NCBI GenBank assembly: GCA_937889015.1
Contig: CALARR010000058.1
Span: 1-64,000 of the forward strand
Direction of reading: 5' to 3'
Length of the DNA stretch: 64,000 bases
From: an uncultured Planctomycetales bacterium
GTDB taxonomy: Bacteria > Planctomycetota > Planctomycetia > Pirellulales > Thermoguttaceae
The position numbers and the translations under genes are program-made. The notes beneath the pieces were generated by a model. It was not told the DNA's origin. It did not search any database and saw only the letters and a program-made list of their open reading frames with translations. Below, piece by piece: positions 53,686-63,185 of the stretch. Within the stretch, counting starts at the first letter, position 1. Every line of letters starts with the position of its first letter.

Positions 53686-55734
53686 GCGCGTGGCGTGCAG
53701 CTCTTGCCGCGAGGTCTCTGCGCCGCGCTGAATCGTGGCCGTGTACGTCCCCGCGGGCAGATAGAGCACTGCGAACCGGCTGGGGACCAGGGCCTGCAGG
53801 ACCTCGGCTCCGCCGCGCTGCAGGGTCAACGTGGCGGCTTCTGCGCCCAGGTCGACTTCGACGCGCGCCGGCCAGTTGACGGCGCGTGCCAGGCGCACGG
53901 CGACGCTCGGAAGACTAGCGTTGCGCGGATTCCAGTACTTGGGCCCCGCCGCGAGCATGCGGTCCATCTGCTGGCGAGCCTGGTCCAAGTAGCCGGGGTC
54001 GCCGCAGGCCTCGTGGGCGGCCAGCAGGATGTCGCAATAGATCTCCTGCGACTGGCTGATGCCCCAGTCGTCCTGGTTGTAGCCGTATTCCGGTTCCACG
54101 CGCCCGCCATCGAGGAACTGCTGGCCGAACAGGCCCGCCACGCTGTCCAGCTTGCGGAACGTGGCCAGTTGCTTGTCCAGGTAGTCGAGGAAGTAGCGTT
54201 TGTCCTGGGGCGTGTCGGCCAGATGCGCGGCCAGGGCCATCTGGTAGTTGCTGTTGAAGCGGCCGTCGCCGTACATCCGTCGCGACAGGGGCCGGACGTT
54301 GATCCACCAGTGCCGGGTAAAGTGCCCCACCTCATTGCCCAGCCATGCCGCGTCGATGTAGTCGCGGCCGTGGCGGTAGACCATCTCTTTAAGCAGCGGC
54401 AGAGCGGTGAGTTCGTACTGCCGGAAGACGTCGCGAATATAGTAGATCGAGTCGCTGTCGTCGCTGACGCCCGCCTCCTTGGAACTGAGTTGCACCTCGA
54501 CGTTGTAGGAGACGTCGGGATTCTCGGCGTCGATGAACAAGGGGACGTAGGCTCGCTGCGGATTGCGGCGGTGGTTCCAGACGAACTGGTTGAGTTCCAG
54601 CACGCGGTCGCGCCATTTCGCGTCCTTGGTGTACTGGAAGAGCAAGGCCATGGCCGTGCCCAGGCGTCCGTAGTAGTTGATCTTCACGCCGGGGACGAGG
54701 CGTCGGCCTGTATCCAGGTCGACCACGCCATACAGCCCTTGTCCTGGCAGCCAATGCTGCCGCCAGATCGCATCCAGGTAGTCGGCCGCTGCCTGGAGCG
54801 CTTGGGCGTCGTCGGCGAGGGCGGCGGCAAAATCGGCGGCCCAGGGCGCGGCGTCCACGCAATGCGCGCGCCGCGGCTTGGGCTTGGGCAGGTCCCGCTC
54901 GAACAGGCCGCCGATCTTCATTGGCACCAGTCCGCGGTCGGCGTCCAGGCGTGCAAAGTAATCGGCAAACGTGCGGCGATAGGCTTCGATCATGGGCCGA
55001 TAGTTCAGTTCGCGCCAGCGATCGTAGTGCCAGGTCATGCGCAGCGTCTTGCGTCCCAGTTCGTCGGCCACGCGGAGCATGGCCGCCGCGCAGTACGGAT
55101 CGAGGCTGTAGTAGGTCTCAGCGCAGCCGTCGGGACGCGGGGCCGTGCCGAAGGGCCCGGTTCCCACAGGGTGGTCCCAGTGGAAGGTCGGACGCACGCG
55201 ATCGCGCTGTCGTGTGCGATTGAGCCACTGCAGGTTGCTCCAGGCGCGGATGGCAATCAGCTTGTCGGCTGCCCATTTCCGCTCATCGTCCCAGGCGCGT
55301 TTGCTCACCGCCCAGACGGCCCAGGGGTGATCGATCCGTTGATTGCGCAGCTCGTGGTAGAACCCGTCGATCCGGGGAACGAGGTCCTCGGCCCGGCCGG
55401 ACAGCACGCTTCGCTGCATGGCCTTGCGCAGGCCTTCGCCGTCCGCCCAGCGGATGCTGGCCGCGTAGACCTGGCGGTCGAGTGGGTCGCGGAACCACTC
55501 CGGCTTGGCCGTCAGGCCCGACAACCCTACGCGAAAATGTCGCTGGGCAATGTCCGCGGCCAACTGCGAACCGGCCACGATGCCCCGCACCAGCGACGTC
55601 TTCTCCGCAAGTTCCAGCGACTGCCAGCGCGCGGCGGGCGAATCCGCGTCCGGAGTGGCCTCCTCTCCGGCGCCAGGCCCCGCCATCGTCAGCCACGCCA
55701 ATACCACGACCAGAAGGCGTATCGGTGAGTTCAT
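53683..55734 (-). CDS. Secreted protein of unknown family, possible (alpha/alpha)6-toroid
   Basis: A 683-residue protein with a signal peptide (IRLLVVVLAWLTMAGPGAG). It is rich in Trp and helical segments (KWAADKLIAIRAWSNLQWL, MALLFQYTKDAKWRDRVLEL, HFTRHWWINVRPLSRRMY), which recalls (alpha/alpha)6-barrel glycosidases or lyases, but no named family motif was recognised. A C-terminal beta segment (about 590-683, VEVDLGAEAATLTL to the end) resembles a small binding domain. The 12-base gap to the PQQ-repeat gene suggests an operon. A carbohydrate-active role is only an inference from context. Confidence 0.7.
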   Translation of the reverse strand: MNSPIRLLVVVLAWLTMAGPGAGEEATPDADSPAARWQSLELAEKTSLVRGIVAGSQLAADIAQRHFRVGLSGLTAKPEWFRDPLDRQVYAASIRWADGEGLRKAMQRSVLSGRAEDLVPRIDGFYHELRNQRIDHPWAVWAVSKRAWDDERKWAADKLIAIRAWSNLQWLNRTRQRDRVRPTFHWDHPVGTGPFGTAPRPDGCAETYYSLDPYCAAAMLRVADELGRKTLRMTWHYDRWRELNYRPMIEAYRRTFADYFARLDADRGLVPMKIGGLFERDLPKPKPRRAHCVDAAPWAADFAAALADDAQALQAAADYLDAIWRQHWLPGQGLYGVVDLDTGRRLVPGVKINYYGRLGTAMALLFQYTKDAKWRDRVLELNQFVWNHRRNPQRAYVPLFIDAENPDVSYNVEVQLSSKEAGVSDDSDSIYYIRDVFRQYELTALPLLKEMVYRHGRDYIDAAWLGNEVGHFTRHWWINVRPLSRRMYGDGRFNSNYQMALAAHLADTPQDKRYFLDYLDKQLATFRKLDSVAGLFGQQFLDGGRVEPEYGYNQDDWGISQSQEIYCDILLAAHEACGDPGYLDQARQQMDRMLAAGPKYWNPRNASLPSVAVRLARAVNWPARVEVDLGAEAATLTLQRGGAEVLQALVPSRFAVLYLPAGTYTATIQRGAETSRQELHATR

Positions 55735-55746
55735 GCCCCATCGCTC

Positions 55747-57051
55747 CTATTTGGCGCTCAGATCCGCACACACCAGTTCCTTGTCGTTGCGCGCGAACAC
55801 ATGGCGATAGGCGAAGGCCGGGTGTGACCAGGTCACGCCGCCGCGCCGGCCGGGCATCTGCGCCTGCGTTGGTTCAATAAGCCTGGCCCGGCTGATCTCC
55901 CGAAAACCGTCGGGCGTGAGTTGGGCGATGATCAACTCGCCGCGCTCATTGAACAGCCAGGTGCGCTCGCCGTTGCGAATCAGGTGGACCGTGGCGAACT
56001 TATCCTCGGGCACGGCCGACTTGTCTTCCCAGACTTGCTCGCCCGTGTCCAGCTTCAGGCAGCGCAGCACGCCGCGTCCGTCGGCTCCGTAGATGTGTTG
56101 TCCGTCGATGAAGGGCGTCGAGTTCAGGCAGTGCAGTGCTTTGCCGTCCGGGACTTCTTTCTTCTTGCGGTGCCAGACAACTTCCATATGCGGCTTGTCG
56201 GGCGACAGTCGCAGCAGCACGCTTCCGTGATGGGCCTCCGAAATCAGCAGCAGATCGCCATGCACCACCGGCGTGGCGATGCCGATGGGCCAACTCTGCC
56301 AGGGCATGGCGTAGTCCCAGAGCAGGTTGCCGCGCTGGGCATCCAGCCCCACGATCCGGTCGCCCGTCTGGCACACCAGCACGCGGCGGCCGGCCTGAGC
56401 GACGACCATGGGCGCCGCGTAGCAGGCCGGGTCGGGCAAGGCTTTCCAACGTTCTTGGCCGCTGCGCTTGTCGAAGGCGCACACGCAGGCGCCCTCCTCG
56501 CCGCCGATTTGCACGATCAGCAACTCGCCCTCCACCACGGGCGAGGCGGCAATGCCCCAGTTGGGCATGCGGATCTGGTACTCGGCTTTCAGGTCCCGCT
56601 GCCAGCGCACTGCGCCGGTGGCCGCATCCAGGCAGACCAGGTGTCCCATGGCTCCCAGGCCATAGGCGCGATCTTCGTCGATCAACACCGAGGCGCGCGG
56701 CCCGGCGCGATAGCCGAAGCCCTCATACTTGCAGGCATAACTGTGCGACCAGAGGTTTTTGCCGGTCTGCCACTGGTAACAGTGGATCCGTTCGTTTTCG
56801 GCGGGCTCGCTCACGTGATCGGCGACATAGACGCGTCCCTGGGCCACGGTCGGACCGCAGTAGCCGCTGCCCAGGGGCACGCGCCACTTGATGGCGATCT
56901 CCGGGCCGGGGAACTTGCTGATGATCCCCGTTTCGCGCCATACGCCGTCGCGGTGCGCGCCGCGCCATTGCGGCCACTCGTCGGCCGGGGCTGTTGCGAA
57001 ACAGACAGCGAGACCGAGCACGCAAGTGCAGATGGTGGATTTCGCGATCAT
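55747..57051 (-). CDS. Secreted PQQ-binding-like beta-propeller repeat protein
   Basis: A 434-residue protein from ATG 57051 with a signal peptide (TICTCVLGLAVCFATAPA). It shows repeated beta-propeller blades with the typical WPQWRG opening and repeated VYVAD, AYGLGAMGHLVCLDAATGA and RGVLRCLKLDTGEQVWED-like segments. The PQQ-binding residues of real quinoproteins were not identified, so this is likely a non-enzymatic propeller of the sort often found in planctomycetes. It lies between two secreted genes of one leftward unit. Confidence 0.86.
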   Translation of the reverse strand: MIAKSTICTCVLGLAVCFATAPADEWPQWRGAHRDGVWRETGIISKFPGPEIAIKWRVPLGSGYCGPTVAQGRVYVADHVSEPAENERIHCYQWQTGKNLWSHSYACKYEGFGYRAGPRASVLIDEDRAYGLGAMGHLVCLDAATGAVRWQRDLKAEYQIRMPNWGIAASPVVEGELLIVQIGGEEGACVCAFDKRSGQERWKALPDPACYAAPMVVAQAGRRVLVCQTGDRIVGLDAQRGNLLWDYAMPWQSWPIGIATPVVHGDLLLISEAHHGSVLLRLSPDKPHMEVVWHRKKKEVPDGKALHCLNSTPFIDGQHIYGADGRGVLRCLKLDTGEQVWEDKSAVPEDKFATVHLIRNGERTWLFNERGELIIAQLTPDGFREISRARLIEPTQAQMPGRRGGVTWSHPAFAYRHVFARNDKELVCADLSAK

Positions 57052-57174
57052 GAGGCAACCTGCGGCGGGAGTTGTCTTTGGTGTTCGAGGGGGAATAAGG
57101 ATATGCGCAATGGGCTCCGCCCACGGCGACAATGCGGCTGTGGATTCCCAACCAACACCGGAGACAAGCGGTCC

Positions 57175-59343
57175 TCAGGGCTCGTCGAACGCCACACGGA
57201 CTACCAGGTCCGAGCAGCTCTGGCTGTCGACGCGCACGCGGACCTGGGCCCAACGCGTCTCACCCATCTCCGGACTGTTGGCTGCGCCGAAGGCCATTTC
57301 GTTCTTGACGCCGCTGGCGGGCTTGAATTTGCCCGCCGCGTCCAATCGCAGTTTGCCGTCCACGTACACGCGCAGGTCCTGGTTCTTCATCACCACGCGG
57401 TACTCGTGGAAGTCGCTGGTGGTGTCCATCTTGCAGGTCAGGCCGCGGTTGCTCCACAGGCCGATGTGATCGGGGCACAACCGCAGCCGTTCGTGCGATA
57501 CGCCGTTGGAGAGCAAGAGGAAGCTGGAGCCCGAGACGACCTTGGCCCGAGCCTCGACGACCGTTTCCGCCTGCGGATCGGCGCCCCAGGGGAAGCGCCA
57601 GTAGTGGAAATCGCCCTGTTGTTGGCCGCGATCGGCGATCAGCAACGCGCCGTCCTCGAGCTTCTCTTCGGTGCGAGCCGAGCCCGTGTCGCGAACCCAT
57701 GGTTTTTGCGGCAAGCGTTTGCCGTCGTAGACCAAGGTCCACTGGTCGTCGTTGGGGCGAGCGTTTGGATCGACGGCGATTTCCACCTGGTTATCGCCCT
57801 GGCGCACAAACTGGACCGGCACATTCAGGTCGAGCCAGCCTTTGTCGAGCTTGCCGCCGGTGAGCTTCTGCCCATTGAACGTCACGGCGACGCGTTCGGC
57901 GCGCTTCAGTCCCGGCATTTCCAGGTGGCAGGTCACTTGCGTTTTGTGCCCGGCCTTCTGCACTGCGGCCAGGTCGTCGCCGATGGTGATCGGCAGGCTC
58001 AGGGGCTGGCCGATGCGCACGGTTTTGGAGTGGCCGGGTCCGAAGATCGTCACCTTCTGGTGCTTCTCGCCGTCCTTCAGCCACGAGTTGGGCTTGCCGT
58101 CGCGGATGGAGACGAAGTACAGCTTGCTCATCGTGCGGAGCTTCTGGGGATCGCCCACCTCGCTCCACACGGGCGACTTGGGATTGAACAAGTTGAAGAC
58201 GTGGATCCCGTCGGCCCCGGCCAGCCAGGCGTTGGCCGCTCGGCCGCGGTAGCTTTCCGGCGAACCGCGGCGGAAGCGGCTTTCGCCCTTGACGCGCGAA
58301 TCGCTCAAGCAGGGATACACGGTTACGCCGTAGCGATGCCCCAAGTCGACGCTGTATTGCCACGGATTGAGCTGGAAATAACAGGTGGTGATGAGCATGT
58401 CCAAGAGGCCCTTCTGCAACCACTGCTGCAGATCGAAACCCATGTCGCGGCAGAACTCGACCGAGTCCGGCACGCGGATGGCCACCAGAATGGGCCGGCC
58501 GCGGGCCATGCCGACCTCTTCGGTCATGGCGCGCACGCGGGCCATGAACTCGCTCAGCATGGCGCGCTCGGCGTCGTTGGCCGCCCCGCCAAAGGCCGTG
58601 CTCTTGAAGTAACACAGGTGCCGGAAGTAGTCCAACTCGATCCCGTCCACGTCGTAGTTGCGACAGACCTCTTCCAGATAGCGGAAAGCCAGGTCGCGAA
58701 TCTCGGGGCGGGCGTAGTCGACCGAACTCCAGCGCCCAAAGGGTGAACGCTTGATCGGATCGCCCACCAGCCAGTCCGGGTGCTCCATCTTCAAGGGCGG
58801 GTAGAGCAGATAGGGCTTGTCGGGCCGATGGGCCGCGTCGTGCGTGTCGTTCATCCGCATCGACCAGAAGCTCTCCATGCCGTGCTGATGCGCGAAGTCC
58901 ACGTTCACCTTCAGGCAGTCCGCGCCCTGGGCGATCATCTCCTGGGCCACGTTGCGCATGGTGGGTTGGATGTCGTACTTTTGCGACTGCCGATCGAGGA
59001 CCGTGCCGACCTTGGTGCCGTGGGTGAAGAAACTGAAGCCCGAGCTGATCGAGCAATAGGCGACCGCGTCCACCTGGGTGCCGACCAACGCCGTGGTGCG
59101 CATGGCCAGGAAGTCCTCGGCTGTCAGCGGCTTGTCCTTGGGGTAGTACAGACAGTCGCAGCCGTCATTGTTGAAGATCACGCGGCGCTGGCGATGGGCC
59201 AGTTCCTTGCGCGTCTGGCGAAGCTGGTCCAACGACAAGGGTTTCTTGGCGGTCGCGTTTTGGGCGGCTGCATTTCCTGTGCCCAGAGCAAGGAGCACGA
59301 CGGCGGCCACTGGATAGAGAAACAAACGTACGGCACATCGCAT
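57175..59343 (-). CDS. Secreted family-10-like glycoside hydrolase
   Basis: A 722-residue protein with a signal peptide (LFLYPVAAVVLLALGTGNA). Residues about 50-400 look like a GHL10-type TIM barrel, with the acidic strand NYDVDGIELDYFRH and the later VKGESRFRRGSPESYRG and GIHVFNLFN segments. About 400-560 is a beta domain, and the last 160 residues form a concanavalin-like or carbohydrate-binding segment (SDFHEYRVVMKNQDLRVYVD). Catalytic residues are not certain. It is the upstream gene of the three-gene secreted unit. Confidence 0.8.
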   Translation of the reverse strand: MRCAVRLFLYPVAAVVLLALGTGNAAAQNATAKKPLSLDQLRQTRKELAHRQRRVIFNNDGCDCLYYPKDKPLTAEDFLAMRTTALVGTQVDAVAYCSISSGFSFFTHGTKVGTVLDRQSQKYDIQPTMRNVAQEMIAQGADCLKVNVDFAHQHGMESFWSMRMNDTHDAAHRPDKPYLLYPPLKMEHPDWLVGDPIKRSPFGRWSSVDYARPEIRDLAFRYLEEVCRNYDVDGIELDYFRHLCYFKSTAFGGAANDAERAMLSEFMARVRAMTEEVGMARGRPILVAIRVPDSVEFCRDMGFDLQQWLQKGLLDMLITTCYFQLNPWQYSVDLGHRYGVTVYPCLSDSRVKGESRFRRGSPESYRGRAANAWLAGADGIHVFNLFNPKSPVWSEVGDPQKLRTMSKLYFVSIRDGKPNSWLKDGEKHQKVTIFGPGHSKTVRIGQPLSLPITIGDDLAAVQKAGHKTQVTCHLEMPGLKRAERVAVTFNGQKLTGGKLDKGWLDLNVPVQFVRQGDNQVEIAVDPNARPNDDQWTLVYDGKRLPQKPWVRDTGSARTEEKLEDGALLIADRGQQQGDFHYWRFPWGADPQAETVVEARAKVVSGSSFLLLSNGVSHERLRLCPDHIGLWSNRGLTCKMDTTSDFHEYRVVMKNQDLRVYVDGKLRLDAAGKFKPASGVKNEMAFGAANSPEMGETRWAQVRVRVDSQSCSDLVVRVAFDEP

Positions 59344-59647
59344 GGTGCAAAACCTCCGATTGGCAGGCGATAGTCAAGAGGGGGATAGCCCCATTCTATC
59401 GGCTCGGAGAGAGCCCCTGCAATGTGCCGTGGACAGGTTTTCCGAACGCCGGCGAGAATCTACCGGACAGGTTGATGGATCACGAAAACAGGAAAGCACA
59501 AAAGCAGATTTGTCCTATTGACGCTGGTCAGCTCCCTTTCGTGTTCTCGTGCCTTCGTGCTCCCATTCTGTCTTCTGTCTGCCGTGGCGCGCGAAACGGT
59601 TGCGCGGCCAAGGGTGTGGCGGCCGTTTCGGATAGAGGCTGGCGAGA
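59344..59647. other. Intergenic region, 304 bases
   Basis: The only structure is the inverted repeat at 59479-59564. No promoter or gene is seen for the leftward genes on either side. Confidence 0.5.
59479..59564. repeat. Imperfect inverted repeat of CACGAAAACAGGAAAGCAC type
   Basis: GATCACGAAAACAGGAAAGC (left, near 59478) has an imperfect reverse complement CCTTTCGTGTTCTCGTGCCT (right, near 59534). This type is a common bacterial intergenic repeat and is unlike R1-R3. Confidence 0.65.
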
Positions 59648-60052
59648 TCATTCCGCCACGGGCACGGGCAGCTTGCCTTGCTGGATCAGTTCGCCGAAGG
59701 TGGGAGACTTCGGGTTCTTGGGGTCGCTGCGCACGGCGGCCACCTTCTCCAGGGCCTCGCGGATCGCCTTCGGGTTGTCCTTGTCCTTATCCTTGCTGAT
59801 CAGCCTGCTCAATGCCTGCCCGTAGTCGTTGCGATCCTTCTTGCTCATGCCCACGTGACAGATGTTGCACTTCGCCGCGTCCACGGCCTTGCTCAGGGCC
59901 CTGTGTGCCGGCTGCGTGCTGTCGGGCTTGATGTACAGGGCTTCAAACTGGTCCTTGAAGGCCTTCACCGCATGGGCCGGGGCCACCCCCAGGGCGATCA
60001 GGGCAATGGTCAACGCACCACACAAGCTCCCACGAATCGCCGAACGGTTCAT
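59648..60052 (-). CDS. Small exported c-type haem protein
   Basis: A 134-residue protein from ATG 60052, with AGGAG seven bases upstream. A signal peptide (ALTIALIALGVAPAHA) is followed by a single CNICH haem-attachment site near residue 63. The rest is charged and lacks the usual distal Met segment in clear form, so the axial ligand is not assigned. It could be an electron carrier or a haem-binding domain split from a larger protein. Confidence 0.75.
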   Translation of the reverse strand: MNRSAIRGSLCGALTIALIALGVAPAHAVKAFKDQFEALYIKPDSTQPAHRALSKAVDAAKCNICHVGMSKKDRNDYGQALSRLISKDKDKDNPKAIREALEKVAAVRSDPKNPKSPTFGELIQQGKLPVPVAE

Positions 60053-60334
60053 CACATCGCTCCTGCAGTCTGAAAAGGAAGTTTGCCGACCGAAAGTGTC
60101 ATTTTGTCTTCGGCCGTAGCGTGCGGCAAGGCGTGCCGGCCATCCCAGAACGACCGGGCAGCCGCACACGACACCTCTTTCGCCACCGGCTGGCGCCGTG
60201 GGGCCGGGACCATCGCCGGCGGTCGCCGGCCCTCCTGCCGACTGGGATTCGCGCACGCCACGTGTCTTCAGGCTCGACGGTAATAGTTGGCCGAAGGCCT
60301 ATCGCGGGCTATGGCGTACCCCCCGAAGAATGCG

Positions 60335-60363
60335 TTGCGGCGATGGACAACGATGGATATACT
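60335..60363 (+). promoter_or_regulatory. Candidate promoter for the HTH-EIIA gene
   Basis: TTGCGG at 60335-60340, a 17-base spacer, and TATACT at 60358-60363 lie 49 bases before the ATG at 60412. The rest of the 60053-60411 gap, between divergent genes, has no other clear feature. Confidence 0.45.
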
Positions 60364-60411
60364 CCCCCCCTTGTCACTCCTTGTCCAGGCTTGAGGCTTT
60401 CTGAGGGTTCG

Positions 60412-61101
60412 ATGGAACTGACGGTTCGCGATTCGGCCAAACTGCTCCGCGTCTCCGAGAAGACCATCTATCGGTGGGTGCAGCAGAAGAAACTGCCGGC
60501 TTACAGGGTCAACGAGCAGTACCGCTTCAATCGGGCCGAACTGTTGGAATGGGCCACGTCGCAGCGGATTCAGATCTCGCCCCAGATCTATGAGGAACCG
60601 AACGGCCACGGCGTTGTCACACTGACCGATGCCCTTCGTGCGGGAGGTGTCTATTACCGAGTTGGGGGAGACGACAAAGCCTCTGCCCTGCAGGCGATCG
60701 TGGAGTTGATGCCCCTGCCGGAGAAGGTCGACCGCCAGTTCCTGCTGGAGGTCCTGCTGGCGCGTGAATCGTTGGGCTCGACTGCCTTGGGCGATGGCAT
60801 CGCCGTGCCGCACGTGCGGAACCCGATCGTGATGCACATTCCGCGGCCCATGATGACCTTGTGCTTCCTGGAACGGCCGATCGAATTCGGCGCCATGGAC
60901 GGCAAGCCGGTACACACGCTGTTCACCATCGTCAGTCCCACCATTAAAGCGCACCTCAACTTGTTGGCCCGGCTGGGTATGGCGCTGCGCCAAGCGGCGT
61001 TTGCCCAGGTGATTGTCGCCAAGGGAACGCGGCAAGAGATTCTGGACCAGTGTCAAGTTCTGGATCGCAGCATCCCGCCGCACGCCGAGCAAGGCGGGTA
61101 G
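60412..61101 (+). CDS. Excisionase-type HTH fused to PTS EIIA (fructose/nitrogen type)
   Basis: A 229-residue protein from ATG 60412, where the DNA-binding domain begins. Residues 1-50 are a MerR/excisionase-like helix-turn-helix (VRDSAKLLRVSEKTIYRWVQ, QQKKLPAYRVNEQYRFNRA). Residues about 70-220 are a PTS_EIIA_2 domain with the phosphorylatable His134 in GDGIAVPHVR. The layout suggests a phosphorylation-responsive regulator rather than a sugar transporter. No EIIBC is nearby. It lies 89 bases upstream of the hyf-like genes in the same direction, so control of them is plausible but unproven. Confidence 0.88.
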   Translation: MELTVRDSAKLLRVSEKTIYRWVQQKKLPAYRVNEQYRFNRAELLEWATSQRIQISPQIYEEPNGHGVVTLTDALRAGGVYYRVGGDDKASALQAIVELMPLPEKVDRQFLLEVLLARESLGSTALGDGIAVPHVRNPIVMHIPRPMMTLCFLERPIEFGAMDGKPVHTLFTIVSPTIKAHLNLLARLGMALRQAAFAQVIVAKGTRQEILDQCQVLDRSIPPHAEQGG

Positions 61102-61111
61102 CTTCGCGTCG

Positions 61112-61138
61112 GGTGGGGCTCGCTTCGCTCGACCCACC
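61112..61138. repeat. Short inverted repeat GGTGGG/CCCACC
   Basis: GGTGGGGCTCGCTTCGCTCG with CCCACC at 61133-61138 forms a 6-base stem. It lies between the EIIA-HTH gene and the hyfB-like gene. Such palindromes are common in bacterial gaps. Confidence 0.55.
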
Positions 61139-61190
61139 GCCGAAATCTGGCTTATCGTAGCGGAGATGGAAACTTGTACAACGACCGACC

Positions 61191-63182
61191 ATGGAGTGGA
61201 TTGTCTGTGCAGTGATGGTGTTGTTCGTCGGCGGATTGGCCACCCTGCTCGCCGGACGGCGCGTGGGACTGGCTTGTTGGCTGGGCCCGGCCAGTGCCTT
61301 GCTGGCGTGCGGACTGATGTTCGGCCAATCGCTTCTGGTCCTGGCTCGCGGCGAGATCGTCTCGTTGCGAGCGCCCTGGCAGGTCCCGTTGGGATCGTTG
61401 CGACTGAGCTTGGACCCGCTGTCCGCGTGGTTTGCCCTGCTGATCGCCCTGGTCGGAGGATTGTCGGCCGTTTATGGGGCACAATACCTGCGGCACCAGC
61501 CCCATCCGCAACGCGTGGCGCGCAGTTGGTTCTTCTTCAACCTGCTTCTGGCCAGCATGCTCCTGGTCGTGGTGGCGCGGAATGGCGTGTTCTTCCTGGT
61601 GGCCTGGGAAACCATGTCGCTGGCCTCCTGGTTCCTGGTGATGTTCGACTCGCAGGAGGCACGTGTGCGCCGCGCGGGCTGGATTTATCTCGTGGCCACA
61701 CACCTGGGCGCCGCGTTCCTGATGGCCATGTTCGCCCTGCTGGGACGCGAATCGGCAGCGTTGGATTTCAACGCCCTCTCCGCCACCGGCGGAACGGCCA
61801 GCGCCGTGTTCCTGTTGGCCCTGGTCGGGTTCGGCGCCAAGGCTGGCCTGATCCCTCTGCACGTCTGGCTGCCCGAGGCGCACCCCGCCGCTCCTTCGCA
61901 CGTCTCCGCGGTCATGAGCGGGGTGATGATCAAGATGGGCATCTATGGCCTGTTACGGATCCTGCCCATGCTTGGACCGCCGCAGGCCTGGTGGGGTTGG
62001 ACGCTCTTGGGGCTGGGAGCGGTCTCGGGGATCCTGGGCATCTTGTACGCCCTGGCCCAATCCGATCTGAAACGCGCCTTGGCCTACAGCAGCGTCGAGA
62101 ACATCGGCATCATTTCGCTGGGCTTGGGGGTGGGGTTGCTGGGCATCACCTGCCAGTGCCCCGCGATGGCCGCCTTGGGGCTGGCGGGCAGTCTGTTGCA
62201 CGTGGCCAATCATGCCCTGATGAAGAGTCTTTTGTTCCTTGGGGCGGGCGCGGTGGTCCACGCCACCGGCACGCGGCAGATCGACGAGCTTGGCGGTCTG
62301 TTGAAACGTATGCCCGTCACCGGCCTGGCCTTCCTGGTGGCGGCCGTCGCCATCTGCGGCCTGCCTCCGTTGAATGGTTTCACCGGCGAGTTGCTGATCT
62401 ACCTGGCTGCGCTGTCGGGCATCGTCGCTTCGCCGCGCTCGGCCGACGTCTCCTGGCCGCTGGTGGCGATCCTCGCCGTGGGCGGATTGGCCTTGATTGG
62501 CGGTCTGGCCGCCGCCTGCTTCACACGCGTCTTCGGGATGGTGTTTCTGGGCGAGCCGCGCACGGCCCCGGCCGCGCATGCCCATGAGGCCGGCCGCGCC
62601 ATGCGCCTTGTGCTCTGCCTGCTCGCCGCCGGTTGCCTGGCCATGGCCCTGCTGGGGCCGTGGGTCCTCGATCGGCTGGTGCCGCTGGTGGCAGGGTTGA
62701 TTCCCCACGATTTCCACGTTGCCGCCGAAGCGGCCTTGGCCTCGTGGCGCACGGCCCTCGTGGCTGTGGCCGCGGCAGCCCTGGTCCTGATGGGCCTGGT
62801 CGCCCTGCTGGTGCTCGGGCGGCGGCGATTGTTTGCCGGCCGGACCATCGAGCAGGCCGGGACATGGGACTGCGGCTACGTGGCTCCGTCGCCGCGCATG
62901 CAATACACGGGCTCATCGTTCGGCGCGCCGTTGTTGGCCGTATTCCGCTTGTTCATTCGACCGCGCGTACGGTTGGACGGTCCGCGGGAACTATTTCCCA
63001 GGCGCGCGTCGTTCGAGAGCCACCTGCCCGACGTCTTCGTCGAGCGGTTGTTCCGACCGTTGTTTCAGGGCGTGGCGCAGGCGTCGGCGTCGCTGCGCTG
63101 GTTCCAACAGGGGCGGATCCAATTGTATGTGCTGTACATCGCCGTGACGCTCTTGGTGCTGTTGATCTGGAAACTGGGCTGA
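61191..63182 (+). CDS. hyfB: Hydrogenase-4 subunit B/NuoL-like proton-translocating protein
   Basis: A 663-residue membrane protein with about 14 or more helices, homologous to antiporter-like NuoL/HyfB. Family segments include SWFFFNLLLASMLLVVVARN, GVFFLVAWETMSLASWFLV, VGFGAKAGLIPLHVWLPEAHPAAPS, and a conserved Lys in the LKRALAYSSVENIG block. The C-terminal tail (about 555-663) with EQAGTWDCGYVAPSPRMQYT is typical of HyfB/MrpA-type proteins. It is followed after 3 bases by the hyfC-like gene, so they are co-translated. A hydrogenase catalytic subunit is not in the window. Confidence 0.93.
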   Translation: MEWIVCAVMVLFVGGLATLLAGRRVGLACWLGPASALLACGLMFGQSLLVLARGEIVSLRAPWQVPLGSLRLSLDPLSAWFALLIALVGGLSAVYGAQYLRHQPHPQRVARSWFFFNLLLASMLLVVVARNGVFFLVAWETMSLASWFLVMFDSQEARVRRAGWIYLVATHLGAAFLMAMFALLGRESAALDFNALSATGGTASAVFLLALVGFGAKAGLIPLHVWLPEAHPAAPSHVSAVMSGVMIKMGIYGLLRILPMLGPPQAWWGWTLLGLGAVSGILGILYALAQSDLKRALAYSSVENIGIISLGLGVGLLGITCQCPAMAALGLAGSLLHVANHALMKSLLFLGAGAVVHATGTRQIDELGGLLKRMPVTGLAFLVAAVAICGLPPLNGFTGELLIYLAALSGIVASPRSADVSWPLVAILAVGGLALIGGLAAACFTRVFGMVFLGEPRTAPAAHAHEAGRAMRLVLCLLAAGCLAMALLGPWVLDRLVPLVAGLIPHDFHVAAEAALASWRTALVAVAAAALVLMGLVALLVLGRRRLFAGRTIEQAGTWDCGYVAPSPRMQYTGSSFGAPLLAVFRLFIRPRVRLDGPRELFPRRASFESHLPDVFVERLFRPLFQGVAQASASLRWFQQGRIQLYVLYIAVTLLVLLIWKLG

Positions 63183-63185
63183 ACC

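Noticed and set aside
52558..55728. 1056-residue + strand frame spanning the DegP-like gene and the facing secreted gene
   Set aside because: It overlaps two well-supported genes and has the low-complexity look of a shadow frame; both real proteins have intact domains or signal peptides.
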